Below, in pieces: positions 1 to 6,187 of a stretch of 43,735 bases of DNA (the stretch's first letter is position 1; the number at the start of each line of letters is the position of its first letter). Location of the stretch: positions 1 through 43,735 of the forward strand of contig JAFXYK010000046.1 of NCBI GenBank assembly GCA_017541805.1. Direction: 5' to 3'. Below the pieces are notes generated by a model that made no database searches, had not been told where the DNA came from, and saw nothing but the letters and a program-made list of their open reading frames with translations. This DNA comes from Paludibacteraceae bacterium (GTDB taxonomy: Bacteria; Bacteroidota; Bacteroidia; Bacteroidales; Paludibacteraceae). The position numbers and the translations under genes are program-made.

Positions 1-27
1 CGGTCCGTTTTTTTTGTGCCTCTTAGC

Positions 28-48
28 ACTAAACAACAAACTCTAAAC
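28..48. repeat. Short heptamer array
   Basis: Three 7-bp units in register (ACTAAAC, AACAAAC, TCTAAAC) share the AAAC end at an exact 7-bp spacing. They precede the first promoter in the window. Similar period-7 arrays are found later at other gene junctions. With only three imperfect units it could be chance. Confidence 0.35.
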
Positions 49-98
49 TAAAAATCTTAGATTTTTCTTATTCTAAGGAACGATTATTTGTAAAATTT

Positions 99-130
99 CT
101 TGCGTATTTCAGAAAAAAGTAGTAATTTTG
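99..130 (+). promoter_or_regulatory. Bacteroidetes-type promoter of the accessory operon
   Basis: CTTG at 99-102, a 20-bp spacer, then TAATTTTG at 123-130 fit the Bacteroidetes -33/-7 pattern. The -7 box continues into GCAGCCGCAAAGG, whose GCAAA mirrors TTTGC of the box. Transcription should start near 137, leaving an untranslated leader of about 280 nt before the first likely start codon at 417. Confidence 0.7.
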
Positions 131-204
131 CAGCCGCAAAGGTTTTATAACCGAAAAATAATAAGCGCGAAGCGTTGCGCTACAACATAAAATATTAAGC
201 AGAC

Positions 205-385
205 TATTATTTCGCGCAAACCGAAAGCCCTGCAAAACTTACGGAAATAATGCACAGAAATAATATATGGCAGCATATCTATAGGTATGCCTTGTCAATT
301 CATAATAGATGCTCATCATGTGTGAGTTTCTTAGAATTGACAAAGGTTTCCTTGCAGGGCTGCCTTGGTTGCGCGATAAGGAACT
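205..385 (+). ncRNA. Structured leader or small RNA candidate
   Basis: This stretch lies between a good promoter and the first gene and can fold into a long imperfect hairpin. Outer arm: 212-222 (TCGCGCAAACC) pairs with 367-376 (GGTTGCGCGA) with one bulge. Next: 226-235 (AGCCCTGCAA) pairs perfectly with 352-361 (TTGCAGGGCT). Inner arm: 291-301 (CCTTGTCAATT) pairs with 336-347 with one bulge. The nested order of all three arms argues against chance. A long rod with a large internal bubble is the general shape of 6S RNA, but I cannot identify the family. It may equally be a cis-acting leader of the downstream secreted protein. No U-rich terminator is obvious before 417. Confidence 0.4.
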
Positions 386-416
386 CACATTTTTGTTAAC
401 TAAAATGATATCGTAT

Positions 417-1103
417 ATGAAAAAGACATTTGTATTATTATTCGCTGTTTGTGCATGGGTTTCTGCTTATGCAGTTGAATTTACATCCGAGAAACTCACG
501 GAAACTCTTAACGAGTGGAACGCGTTCTCTAAAAATTATCCGAATGAAATAGCTTGGGCAAAGGCTGTTGCTGATAGTGGGAAATATAGTGTTAATGATA
601 AAGGAGATGTTGAGTACACATTTATTATTAGGGCTTCTGATACTCTTGATTTAAACAAACTTAAAGAGGTAACAATAGATTATATCCAATACTATTTCAA
701 AATTGGCAATGATGCACGTGCAAACCTCATACAAGGTAGTACAGAAAATTCTGTCTTCTTTCAAGGCTACCTGAGCAAATATGCTTATTTGAATGCCGGT
801 ATTGGTTTAGTTTTTTATTACTCTTCTGATATTATCTTTGATATCAAATTCAAGGAGGATAGAATTAAGTTTACAGTGAGAGTGCCTGACTTTGTATATC
901 ATGTTGGTAGCCAAAGATTTTCATTAAAATTACAAAGACTTGATCCCTTTATGCACTATAAGCACTACAAACACAATGAAAGGGATGTGGATGCAAAGGC
1001 AATGATAAATCTTTTGGCAAAAACAATATCCTATGCAAATTGGTATATGATATATCTTAACCATAATTATAAAACCACAGAAACCAGTGAAGAGGATTGG
1101 TAA
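417..1103 (+). CDS. Secreted protein of unknown function
   Basis: A 228-residue protein not recognised as any family. The ATG at 417 is preferred to upstream in-frame ATGs (309) because it begins a clear signal peptide: MKK, a hydrophobic stretch, then a likely cut after AYA around residue 19; the upstream codons fall in the structured leader. The mature part is rich in aromatic, Lys and Asp residues, with no cysteine pattern or repeats visible. It is the first gene of an AT-rich four-gene group and ends 3 bp before the exonuclease gene, so the two are probably co-transcribed. A periplasmic or outer-membrane location is inferred. No function is proposed. Confidence 0.7.
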   Translation: MKKTFVLLFAVCAWVSAYAVEFTSEKLTETLNEWNAFSKNYPNEIAWAKAVADSGKYSVNDKGDVEYTFIIRASDTLDLNKLKEVTIDYIQYYFKIGNDARANLIQGSTENSVFFQGYLSKYAYLNAGIGLVFYYSSDIIFDIKFKEDRIKFTVRVPDFVYHVGSQRFSLKLQRLDPFMHYKHYKHNERDVDAKAMINLLAKTISYANWYMIYLNHNYKTTETSEEDW

Positions 1104-1106
1104 TGC

Positions 1107-2054
1107 ATGATTAAAAATATATTCGATATGTTATATTTTGTAGCTATAGATCTTGAAACGGCAACTGCCATCCGTTCTTCAATATGTCAAATTGGTATAA
1201 CAGAAGTTATTAACGGAGTGCCGCAAACTCCCAAGAGTTGGCTGGTGCAACCGGAGAACAACGAATATGACTCAATGAACATTTGGATTCATGGAATCAC
1301 TCCTGAAGATACGGCGAACTCTCCATCCTTTCCCGAAGTATGGAAAGAGGTAGAGCCTTATTTGCAAGGCAAGATTGTAGTTGCCCATAACACGTCCTTC
1401 GATATGTATGCGCTTCGCGATGCGTTTGACAAGTACCAAATGACGTATCCTACTTTTGAATACTTCTGCACTTTGCGTATCGCACGTTATATAGTCAAAG
1501 GGTGCTATAGTTATTCATTGGATGTTGTACTTGATCATCTGCATATAGATTTTGAAAAACACCACAGAGCTGATAGTGATTCATTAGGCTGCGCTCGTCT
1601 ATTGTTGAAATGTTTAGAAATGGATGGTAGCAATCTTGATGAAGCTTTTGAAGCAAAATATAACTTCCATCGTGGCAAGTTTGCTCCAGATACATTCATC
1701 GCGCACTTGGCTATAGAAAAACCGGGAGTGAGTTATAAGCAATATATCAGTAGTCTAAATATAGACCCATCAAAAGTAGATACCGGCAATTATTTCTTTG
1801 GTAAGTCCGTTTGTTTTACAGGCACATGTCAGTATGGAGTACGTAAAGAATTGCTGCAAAAAGTTGCAGAAGTTGGAGGCATCCCTACTGATAGCGTAAC
1901 GGCTAAAACCGATGTGCTTGTAGTTGGTCAACAAGACTACAAGAAAGTAGGTGATGATGGCATGAGTGGCAAGCAAGAGAAGGCTATGAAACTATTGGAG
2001 AAAGGTAAGGAAATAGAAATTCTAAGTGAAGCAGAATTTTTAAGTAGAATATAA
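1107..2054 (+). CDS. DnaQ-like DEDDh 3'-5' exonuclease with C-terminal BRCT domain
   Basis: Residues about 9-170 form an RNase T/DnaQ-type exonuclease fold. The DEDDh residues are visible: D15 and E17 in AIDLET, D99 in HNTSFD, and H153 with D158 in HRADSD. Residues about 229-313 are a BRCT domain (FFGKSVCFTGT, GG at 257-258, KTDVLVVG). This fusion occurs in bacterial stand-alone exonucleases and is thought to act on DNA ends or mismatches; the substrate here is unknown. A second in-frame ATG at 1128 would give MLYFVAIDLET and is equally plausible. It starts 3 bp after the secreted protein stops and is 12 bp from the HNH gene. Much more AT-rich than the core genes such as lon, consistent with an accessory origin. 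Confidence 0.85.
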   Translation: MIKNIFDMLYFVAIDLETATAIRSSICQIGITEVINGVPQTPKSWLVQPENNEYDSMNIWIHGITPEDTANSPSFPEVWKEVEPYLQGKIVVAHNTSFDMYALRDAFDKYQMTYPTFEYFCTLRIARYIVKGCYSYSLDVVLDHLHIDFEKHHRADSDSLGCARLLLKCLEMDGSNLDEAFEAKYNFHRGKFAPDTFIAHLAIEKPGVSYKQYISSLNIDPSKVDTGNYFFGKSVCFTGTCQYGVRKELLQKVAEVGGIPTDSVTAKTDVLVVGQQDYKKVGDDGMSGKQEKAMKLLEKGKEIEILSEAEFLSRI

Positions 2055-2066
2055 TGTCCCCAAAAC

Positions 2067-2870
2067 ATGAATTACTCTAATGTCAAACAAATAGTTTTAA
2101 CAGAAGAACAAGAACAGTTCTTTATTGAAACTTGGGAGAATAACTCAAGTTATTTAGCGCATTTAATTATCAAAGAGCAACTAGGTTTAAGTCTTGATAA
2201 AATTGATGTATTAGCGAAGAACTTACGAGAAGAAGGGAAGATTAGAGATAAGCAAAGACATAAGTTTAGTAATAGTGAGTTAGAGACTTTTAAACGTGAA
2301 CATGAAGAAGGATTGTCTATAAATGAAATTGCTTCTATGCATCAACGGGATGCGAAAGCCATTCGTAGACACTTAAAAGTAATGTACGGAGGAAAGATAC
2401 CCAAGATAATAAAAAACACTCGCCAAGGCGAAATCTGGAAAGATATAGAAGGATGCGATACACATCAAGTAAGTGATAAAGGCAGAATATACGTTAAATC
2501 TACAAATCAAATTATTTATGGTTATGTGGCGCATGGATACCGATATGTAAATATTACTGATATATCAGGAAAAAATCATAAGTATGCGGTTCATCGATTA
2601 GTGGCTCAAGCCTTTGTTCCAAATCCAGATAATAAACCCCAAGTAGACCATATAGATAGTAATCCTCTTAATAATGAAGCAGCAAATTTGCGATGGGTTG
2701 ATCAAGAAGAACAACTAAATAATGAAGAAACAAAAAAGAAGAGGCAGTTAGGGGCCGAACGTAAGCAAAGACACTGGAAAATTAAACCTTTATTAGAGAA
2801 GATTTTTGAAATAGAACCAGATAAAATGGAACTAATTAAAATGATTATTGATTACAAAAATAACGTGTAA
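2067..2870 (+). CDS. HTH-NUMOD4-HNH endonuclease
   Basis: A 267-aa protein in three parts. Residues about 10-108 are helical and include a homeodomain-like helix-turn-helix (LSINEIASMHQRDAKAIRRHL, split at 83-103). Residues about 121-165 match NUMOD4 (GEIWKDIEG, VSDKGRIY). Residues about 172-225 match an HNH nuclease of the NUMOD4-associated type: YAVHRLVAQAF, VDHIDSNPLNN and NLRWVD, with H176, H195 and N202 as likely metal or catalytic residues. A basic helical tail follows. Such proteins occur as homing endonucleases in phages and in mobile or defence loci of bacteria. It sits between the exonuclease-BRCT gene and a nuclease-like unknown gene in one orientation, so it may be part of a DNA-targeting unit rather than a lone homing gene. 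Confidence 0.8.
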   Translation: MNYSNVKQIVLTEEQEQFFIETWENNSSYLAHLIIKEQLGLSLDKIDVLAKNLREEGKIRDKQRHKFSNSELETFKREHEEGLSINEIASMHQRDAKAIRRHLKVMYGGKIPKIIKNTRQGEIWKDIEGCDTHQVSDKGRIYVKSTNQIIYGYVAHGYRYVNITDISGKNHKYAVHRLVAQAFVPNPDNKPQVDHIDSNPLNNEAANLRWVDQEEQLNNEETKKKRQLGAERKQRHWKIKPLLEKIFEIEPDKMELIKMIIDYKNNV

Positions 2871-2893
2871 AGGAATGTAAGCCTTTGCTATAA

Positions 2894-3586
2894 ATGAATA
2901 AAGAAGTGACTAAACATATCGACGAGTTATATAAGTCGTCGCGGATTATCAAGGAATTGGGATTTGAGCCGGATAAAACTATGTGTAGTGACCGTCCTGA
3001 TTTAGTTCTTCCTTCGCTTGACGATCCTAAAATTGGCATTGAAGTAGTTACGTATAGTAGTCATCTTTATGAAGAAGCAGAAGATGCGTTGTATAAGATT
3101 CTTGAAGAATATATTGATGAGAGACTTGATAAACGATCGGAGAAACGATATGAAATAGGAATATATTTTAATGATTTGTCGATACCGACAGATATTAATT
3201 TTCAAAAAGAAAAAGAACAAATCTTTGATGAACTTGATGATCTATTATTCTTTCATCGGCCTTTGAAGAATCATTTATATTTAGCGGATGTTACGATAGC
3301 GGATAACCCAGGCGTAAATCGTTCTTTTATAGGACAAGATATAGTAGTAGTATACGATGACTTGAATGAACAAGTTCTTTTAGAATGTATCAAACATAAG
3401 GAGAGAAAACTAAAAGAATATAAATCATTAGAAAAGAATCAGTGTATACAGGAGTATTACCTCGTCATCTTTTTCCCTCTAAAGGAACATGCAGAGATAA
3501 GAGGATATGCATTACCGAAAATTTTTGAGACAGATTATAACCGTATCTATCTCGTGGATTATTTCTACACTAACAGAATAAAATAG
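2894..3586 (+). CDS. Unknown protein, possible PD-(D/E)XK-like nuclease fold
   Basis: A 230-aa protein with no certain family. Residues 33-52 read DRPDLVL, then a short loop, then IGIEVV: P35-D36 and E50 have the order and spacing of a PD-(D/E)XK core, although the usual lysine after E50 is replaced by valine. Further on, KHKERKLKEY (167-176) followed by EYYLVIFF (187-194) resembles the helix-plus-strand ending seen in many unannotated proteins with a nuclease-like core. This is pattern recognition, not a firm assignment. It is 23 bp downstream of the HNH gene on the same strand and shares its low GC. Gene remnants and a strong terminator follow. Confidence 0.55.
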   Translation: MNKEVTKHIDELYKSSRIIKELGFEPDKTMCSDRPDLVLPSLDDPKIGIEVVTYSSHLYEEAEDALYKILEEYIDERLDKRSEKRYEIGIYFNDLSIPTDINFQKEKEQIFDELDDLLFFHRPLKNHLYLADVTIADNPGVNRSFIGQDIVVVYDDLNEQVLLECIKHKERKLKEYKSLEKNQCIQEYYLVIFFPLKEHAEIRGYALPKIFETDYNRIYLVDYFYTNRIK

Positions 3587-3593
3587 AAACTAT

Positions 3594-3747
3594 ATGGAAA
3601 AAGAATTATATCCGAATACCTTTGGTGAAGGAACACAGAAAAACGATGTCGAATATGTTACAAGTAGAACATGAATTATGCAATGCGGATCAGATTCTGT
3701 TTGCACAAATGGAAGGACATTACCAGTCCGAGAACGAGCGTATTTGA
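3594..3747 (+). pseudogene. Small open frames, possible gene debris
   Basis: Two short frames overlap here: 3594-3674 (26 codons, starting MEKELYPNTFGEG) and, shifted by one base, 3646-3747 (33 codons, containing MLQVEHELCNADQILFAQ). Both have protein-like composition. Together they look like a single small gene broken by one frameshift, or the 5' scrap of a longer gene, but neither half is recognised. They end just before the terminator at 3787 and would be the last unit of the accessory operon. Confidence 0.25.
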
Positions 3748-3786
3748 TAACAATACTGAATAGCTTATTCCGAAAAGTAACTAATT

Positions 3787-3814
3787 AGGGTGGGGCAGTG
3801 CCTCGCCCTTTTTT
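3787..3814 (+). terminator. Rho-independent terminator of the accessory operon
   Basis: A 10-bp stem (A3787-C3796 with G3800-T3809, two G-U pairs) has a 3-nt AGT loop and runs into T3809-T3814. It isolates the accessory operon from the Fic gene. Confidence 0.75.
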
Positions 3815-3860
3815 GTCTCCGGAATAATATTCGGGATAAGGGACAAAAAAACATCCAATA

Positions 3861-3905
3861 TTTGCATATATCAAATATTTTTTGTACCTTTGCAGCCGCA
3901 AAGGT
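3861..3905 (+). promoter_or_regulatory. Promoter of the Fic gene with palindromic start region
   Basis: TTTG at 3861-3864, 20 bp, then TACCTTTG at 3885-3892. The -7 box is the left arm of a perfect 8-bp inverted repeat: ACCTTTGC (3886-3893), AGCC, GCAAAGGT (3898-3905). The start codon follows at 3910, so the leader is only about 10 nt. Confidence 0.8.
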
Positions 3906-3909
3906 TCTT

Positions 3910-5025
3910 ATGAAAGAATTACCAACATACACACCGGATTTTGAGGAATATATCCGTCAAGGAGAACCCGACAAAAAAGAACGTGCGCAGATTTGGCGCA
4001 CCGCTATCGGTCTGCAGCAAGTGGATGGTTTGGAAGTATCTGAATATTTCAAGGAAAACGTTAAACGGAATATTGAGGGAGAGATTTCCATTGATGAAGT
4101 CCAAAAACTCACCAAGGCTTATTATGTAAGCAAAACAAACCGTGAACAGGACGATGAAGAGAAGGAAGAAGCGGACAAAGTAGCGGGTAATATCAGTAAG
4201 ATTCTTGCGACTCAGACCTTAGACTTTAGCACAAACGGCTATATCTCTTTACATCGCCGCATTTTCAACGGAGTCTTCAAACATGCTGGACAGATACGTA
4301 ATTATGATATTACCAAAAAAGAGTTTGTCTTGCGAGGCGGAACGGTTAATTATCTGAATCACGAAGACTTACGTTCTGCGTTAGATTACGATATCGCACA
4401 AGAGAAGCAGTTTAGCTATAAGAACCTTTCACAAGACGATATCATTGCTCATATTGCACAGTTTATCTCAGGTATCTGGCAAATCCATGCCTTTGGAGAA
4501 GGGAATACACGAACGACAGCAGTATTTACCATTCAATATCTACGATCAATAGGCTACGAGGTCCATAATGAACTTTTTGCCTCATATTCATGGTATTTCC
4601 GCAATGCACTTGTGCGCGCTAACTATAAAAATGCCGTACAAGGAGTGGATTACTCCCCTATATATTTAGAACGATTCTTCCGAAACTTGCTTTTAGGAGA
4701 GCAATGGGAACTAAAAAGCCGCTATTTGGTCATCAATCCACCTGCTGAATACGCAGAACAACCGAAAATGGATGTCGGTAATGTTACAGAAAATGTTACA
4801 GAAAAAGTGACAAATGTTACAGAAAATGTTATTGAAAAACTGACCGACAGACAACGACAGATTGTCAAAATGGTCGCCCAATATCCATTTACGACAACAA
4901 CTTTAATGGCTCAAACCTTGAATGTATCGCTGATGACTATTCGACGTGATATTGAAAAGATGGCTCATATTATCCGTCACGTCGGTCCTGACAAAGGTGG
5001 TCATTGGGAAATAATAAAAGAGTAG
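3910..5025 (+). CDS. Fic-family AMP-transferase with VbhA-like N-terminus and winged-helix C-terminus
   Basis: A 371-aa protein. The ATG at 3910 is chosen because the promoter at 3861-3892 lies inside any longer frame. Residues about 41-75 resemble the VbhA antitoxin helix (KRNIEGEISIDEVQKL), but the inhibitory Ser/Thr four residues before E56 is Lys52. Residues about 105-265 are the Fic domain with core HAFGEGNTRTT at 193-203: catalytic H193, N199 and R201 are present, with Ala for Pro and Thr for the third Gly. A low-complexity NVTENVTEK linker (291-312) leads to a winged helix (about 313-371, MAQTLNVSLMTIRRDIEKM). Fic enzymes usually transfer AMP to a hydroxyl of a target protein; the target is unknown. 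It is monocistronic, bounded by a terminator upstream and an 85-bp gap to the rubredoxin gene. Confidence 0.85.
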   Translation: MKELPTYTPDFEEYIRQGEPDKKERAQIWRTAIGLQQVDGLEVSEYFKENVKRNIEGEISIDEVQKLTKAYYVSKTNREQDDEEKEEADKVAGNISKILATQTLDFSTNGYISLHRRIFNGVFKHAGQIRNYDITKKEFVLRGGTVNYLNHEDLRSALDYDIAQEKQFSYKNLSQDDIIAHIAQFISGIWQIHAFGEGNTRTTAVFTIQYLRSIGYEVHNELFASYSWYFRNALVRANYKNAVQGVDYSPIYLERFFRNLLLGEQWELKSRYLVINPPAEYAEQPKMDVGNVTENVTEKVTNVTENVIEKLTDRQRQIVKMVAQYPFTTTTLMAQTLNVSLMTIRRDIEKMAHIIRHVGPDKGGHWEIIKE

Positions 5026-5110
5026 GGGTATTAGCTCAACTCACCCTCCCTTACGAGTCCTCTATACTCCACAAATAAATAATAACTTATTCACATAAAA
5101 TTTTATAACT

Positions 5111-5245
5111 ATGGCAAAGTACATTTGTGATGTCTGCGGGTACGAATATGACCCCAGCGAAACAGGAAAAGCGTTTAATGAACTCCCGGAAGATTGGACA
5201 TGCCCAATTTGCGGTGTAGGCAAGGACCAGTTTTCTGAGTTGTAA
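5111..5245 (+). CDS. Rubredoxin, short form
   Basis: A 44-residue protein, easily missed because of its length. Two cysteine pairs, C6-x-x-C9-G and C31-P-x-C34-G, bind one iron and identify rubredoxin; Y11, Y13, P36-type turn and W29 of the hydrophobic core are at expected places ([23 protein letters not shown]). Usual rubredoxins have 52-54 residues; this one lacks the loop between DP and the KAF segment, like the roughly 45-residue rubredoxins of some Desulfovibrio. It carries single electrons, often to peroxide- or oxygen-detoxifying enzymes in anaerobes, and is cytoplasmic. It is followed after 50 bp by a clear terminator and appears to be its own unit; no consensus promoter was found in the 85 bp before it. 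Confidence 0.93.
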   Translation: MAKYICDVCGYEYDPSETGKAFNELPEDWTCPICGVGKDQFSEL

Positions 5246-5295
5246 TCTTGGGGAATAAACCTCAAAACAGGGTAGAGCACACCCCCCAACAATCC

Positions 5296-5319
5296 CCTCG
5301 GTGCAAAACCGAGGTTTTT
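5296..5319 (+). terminator. Rho-independent terminator after rubredoxin
   Basis: CCTCGGT (5296-5302), loop GCAAA, ACCGAGG (5308-5314), then TTTTT (5315-5319). The stem is perfect. Confidence 0.85.
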
Positions 5320-5345
5320 ACAGTCCAAAATAATGGCTTAAGGGG

Positions 5346-5389
5346 GTGATTACGGGGCGATTACCGGGTAATTACTGCGTGATTAGGGG
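5346..5389. repeat. Four tandem GATTAC-type units at 11-bp period
   Basis: GATTAC at 5348 and 5359, AATTAC at 5370 and GATTAG at 5381 are spaced exactly 11 bp, each inside a G-rich unit of the form GGGTGATTAC. The period is close to one helical turn, so all copies face the same side of the DNA. It lies between the rubredoxin terminator and the promoter region of the next gene. Confidence 0.7.
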
Positions 5390-5428
5390 AATGTTTATAC
5401 GACGCCGGGCTAAGAACGCCCCAAGAAA

Positions 5429-5443
5429 CTGCCAAAATGGCAG
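5429..5443. promoter_or_regulatory. Palindromic operator upstream of the 164-aa gene
   Basis: CTGCCA, AAA, TGGCAG is a perfect 6-bp inverted repeat, 47 bp before the start codon at 5490. An almost identical 15-mer lies upstream of lon at 6048-6062. A TATAAT hexamer follows at 5458-5463. No typical TAnnTTTG box was found, so the promoter may be of another type. Confidence 0.6.
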
Positions 5444-5489
5444 ACTTATAGAAATACTATAATATACACTACAAAAATCGTGCCAATAT

Positions 5490-5984
5490 ATGACTCAAAT
5501 TAAATTTTATGCACCGGTTAAAGAAATGAACGGTGAATTCGAAAAAGGTAGCGGTATTGTCATGAGAAAAAAGAAATATCGCGCACCGAATGGAGCCGTC
5601 CTCAGAGAAGGTGTTCAGGAATCGTACAAAATCGTTCATCCGCGTGATTACGATAAGAACCCGCCTAAAGGAGCTGAACTCGCTAATATTCAGCTGTTTA
5701 GCGATTCCAAACGCCAGACTTCCGAGATTATCAATTCCGGCAAACTTACTGACGAGGAACTCGCAGCCATGACACCCGAAGAGCGCCAAAAAACGCTTGA
5801 ACTGCGCGCAGAACTGGAAAACTTCAGAAATCGTTTCTACGCGCAATTCAAACATCCGGATCCAGAAGCACCGTTCGAAAAGAAACTAAGACCAGGCTCA
5901 TCGGTTCTCCGACAAAAACAATATGCTAAACTCGATAACTTCATTCAAGCGATCATTAGTGAGAGACTTCAAAAACAACTATAA
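5490..5984 (+). CDS. Unknown 164-aa protein, possibly co-regulated with Lon
   Basis: Not recognised. The sequence is charged and soluble-looking, with no signal peptide or membrane segment. The N-terminal 70 residues (MTQIKFYAPVKEMNGEFE, then KKKYRAPNGAVLREG) look like beta strands; residues about 85-125 form a charged helix (LTDEELAAMTPEERQKTLELR); a basic C-terminal helix ends in RLQKQL. It is preceded by a palindrome that is nearly repeated upstream of lon, which suggests a role in stress or protein quality control, but this is inference from regulation only. It ends 203 bp before lon and the second palindrome lies between them, so lon probably has its own promoter. Confidence 0.75.
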   Translation: MTQIKFYAPVKEMNGEFEKGSGIVMRKKKYRAPNGAVLREGVQESYKIVHPRDYDKNPPKGAELANIQLFSDSKRQTSEIINSGKLTDEELAAMTPEERQKTLELRAELENFRNRFYAQFKHPDPEAPFEKKLRPGSSVLRQKQYAKLDNFIQAIISERLQKQL

Positions 5985-6002
5985 TAACATCGTTTACGAA
6001 AA

Positions 6003-6038
6003 TCACGTAATCTACATAAACTACGCAAACTACGTTTA
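6003..6038. repeat. Four 9-bp units upstream of lon
   Basis: TCACGTAAT, CTACATAAA, CTACGCAAA and CTACGTTTA follow each other in register at 9-bp period (6003, 6012, 6021, 6030). They stop 9 bp before the palindrome at 6048. They could be a binding-site cluster or a degenerate short tandem array. Confidence 0.5.
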
Positions 6039-6047
6039 CATAATTTA

Positions 6048-6062
6048 CTGACATTATGGCAG
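6048..6062. promoter_or_regulatory. Operator-like palindrome upstream of lon
   Basis: CTGACATTATGGCAG matches CTGCCAAAATGGCAG at 5429-5443 in 12 of 15 positions and in both half-sites except one base. It is 125 bp before the lon start codon. TATAAT follows at 6087-6092. Confidence 0.6.
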
Positions 6063-6187
6063 ATTTATTTCTTTTCATTATTATGGTATAATTATTGTAC
6101 TTATTTTATAGTATGAAACGTGCGCCTTTTAAACCTAATCGCGATTATGTAAAATAGCATATTCCTAAACTGCACTATATACGCATT

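Noticed and set aside
1..16. Half terminator at the window edge (CGGTCCG followed by T8)
   Set aside because: Probably the 3' half of a terminator, but the left arm is outside the window and cannot be checked.
205..385. Naming the structured leader as 6S RNA, tmRNA or RNase P RNA
   Set aside because: Only a rod-like fold is visible; no family-specific sequence was recognised, so the identity is left open.
309..416. Upstream start for the secreted protein
   Set aside because: It would add 36 residues before a clear signal peptide, and they overlap the 3' arms of the structured leader.
5346..5389. Reading the GATTAC array as a CRISPR
   Set aside because: Units are 11 bp with no spacers and there are no cas genes.
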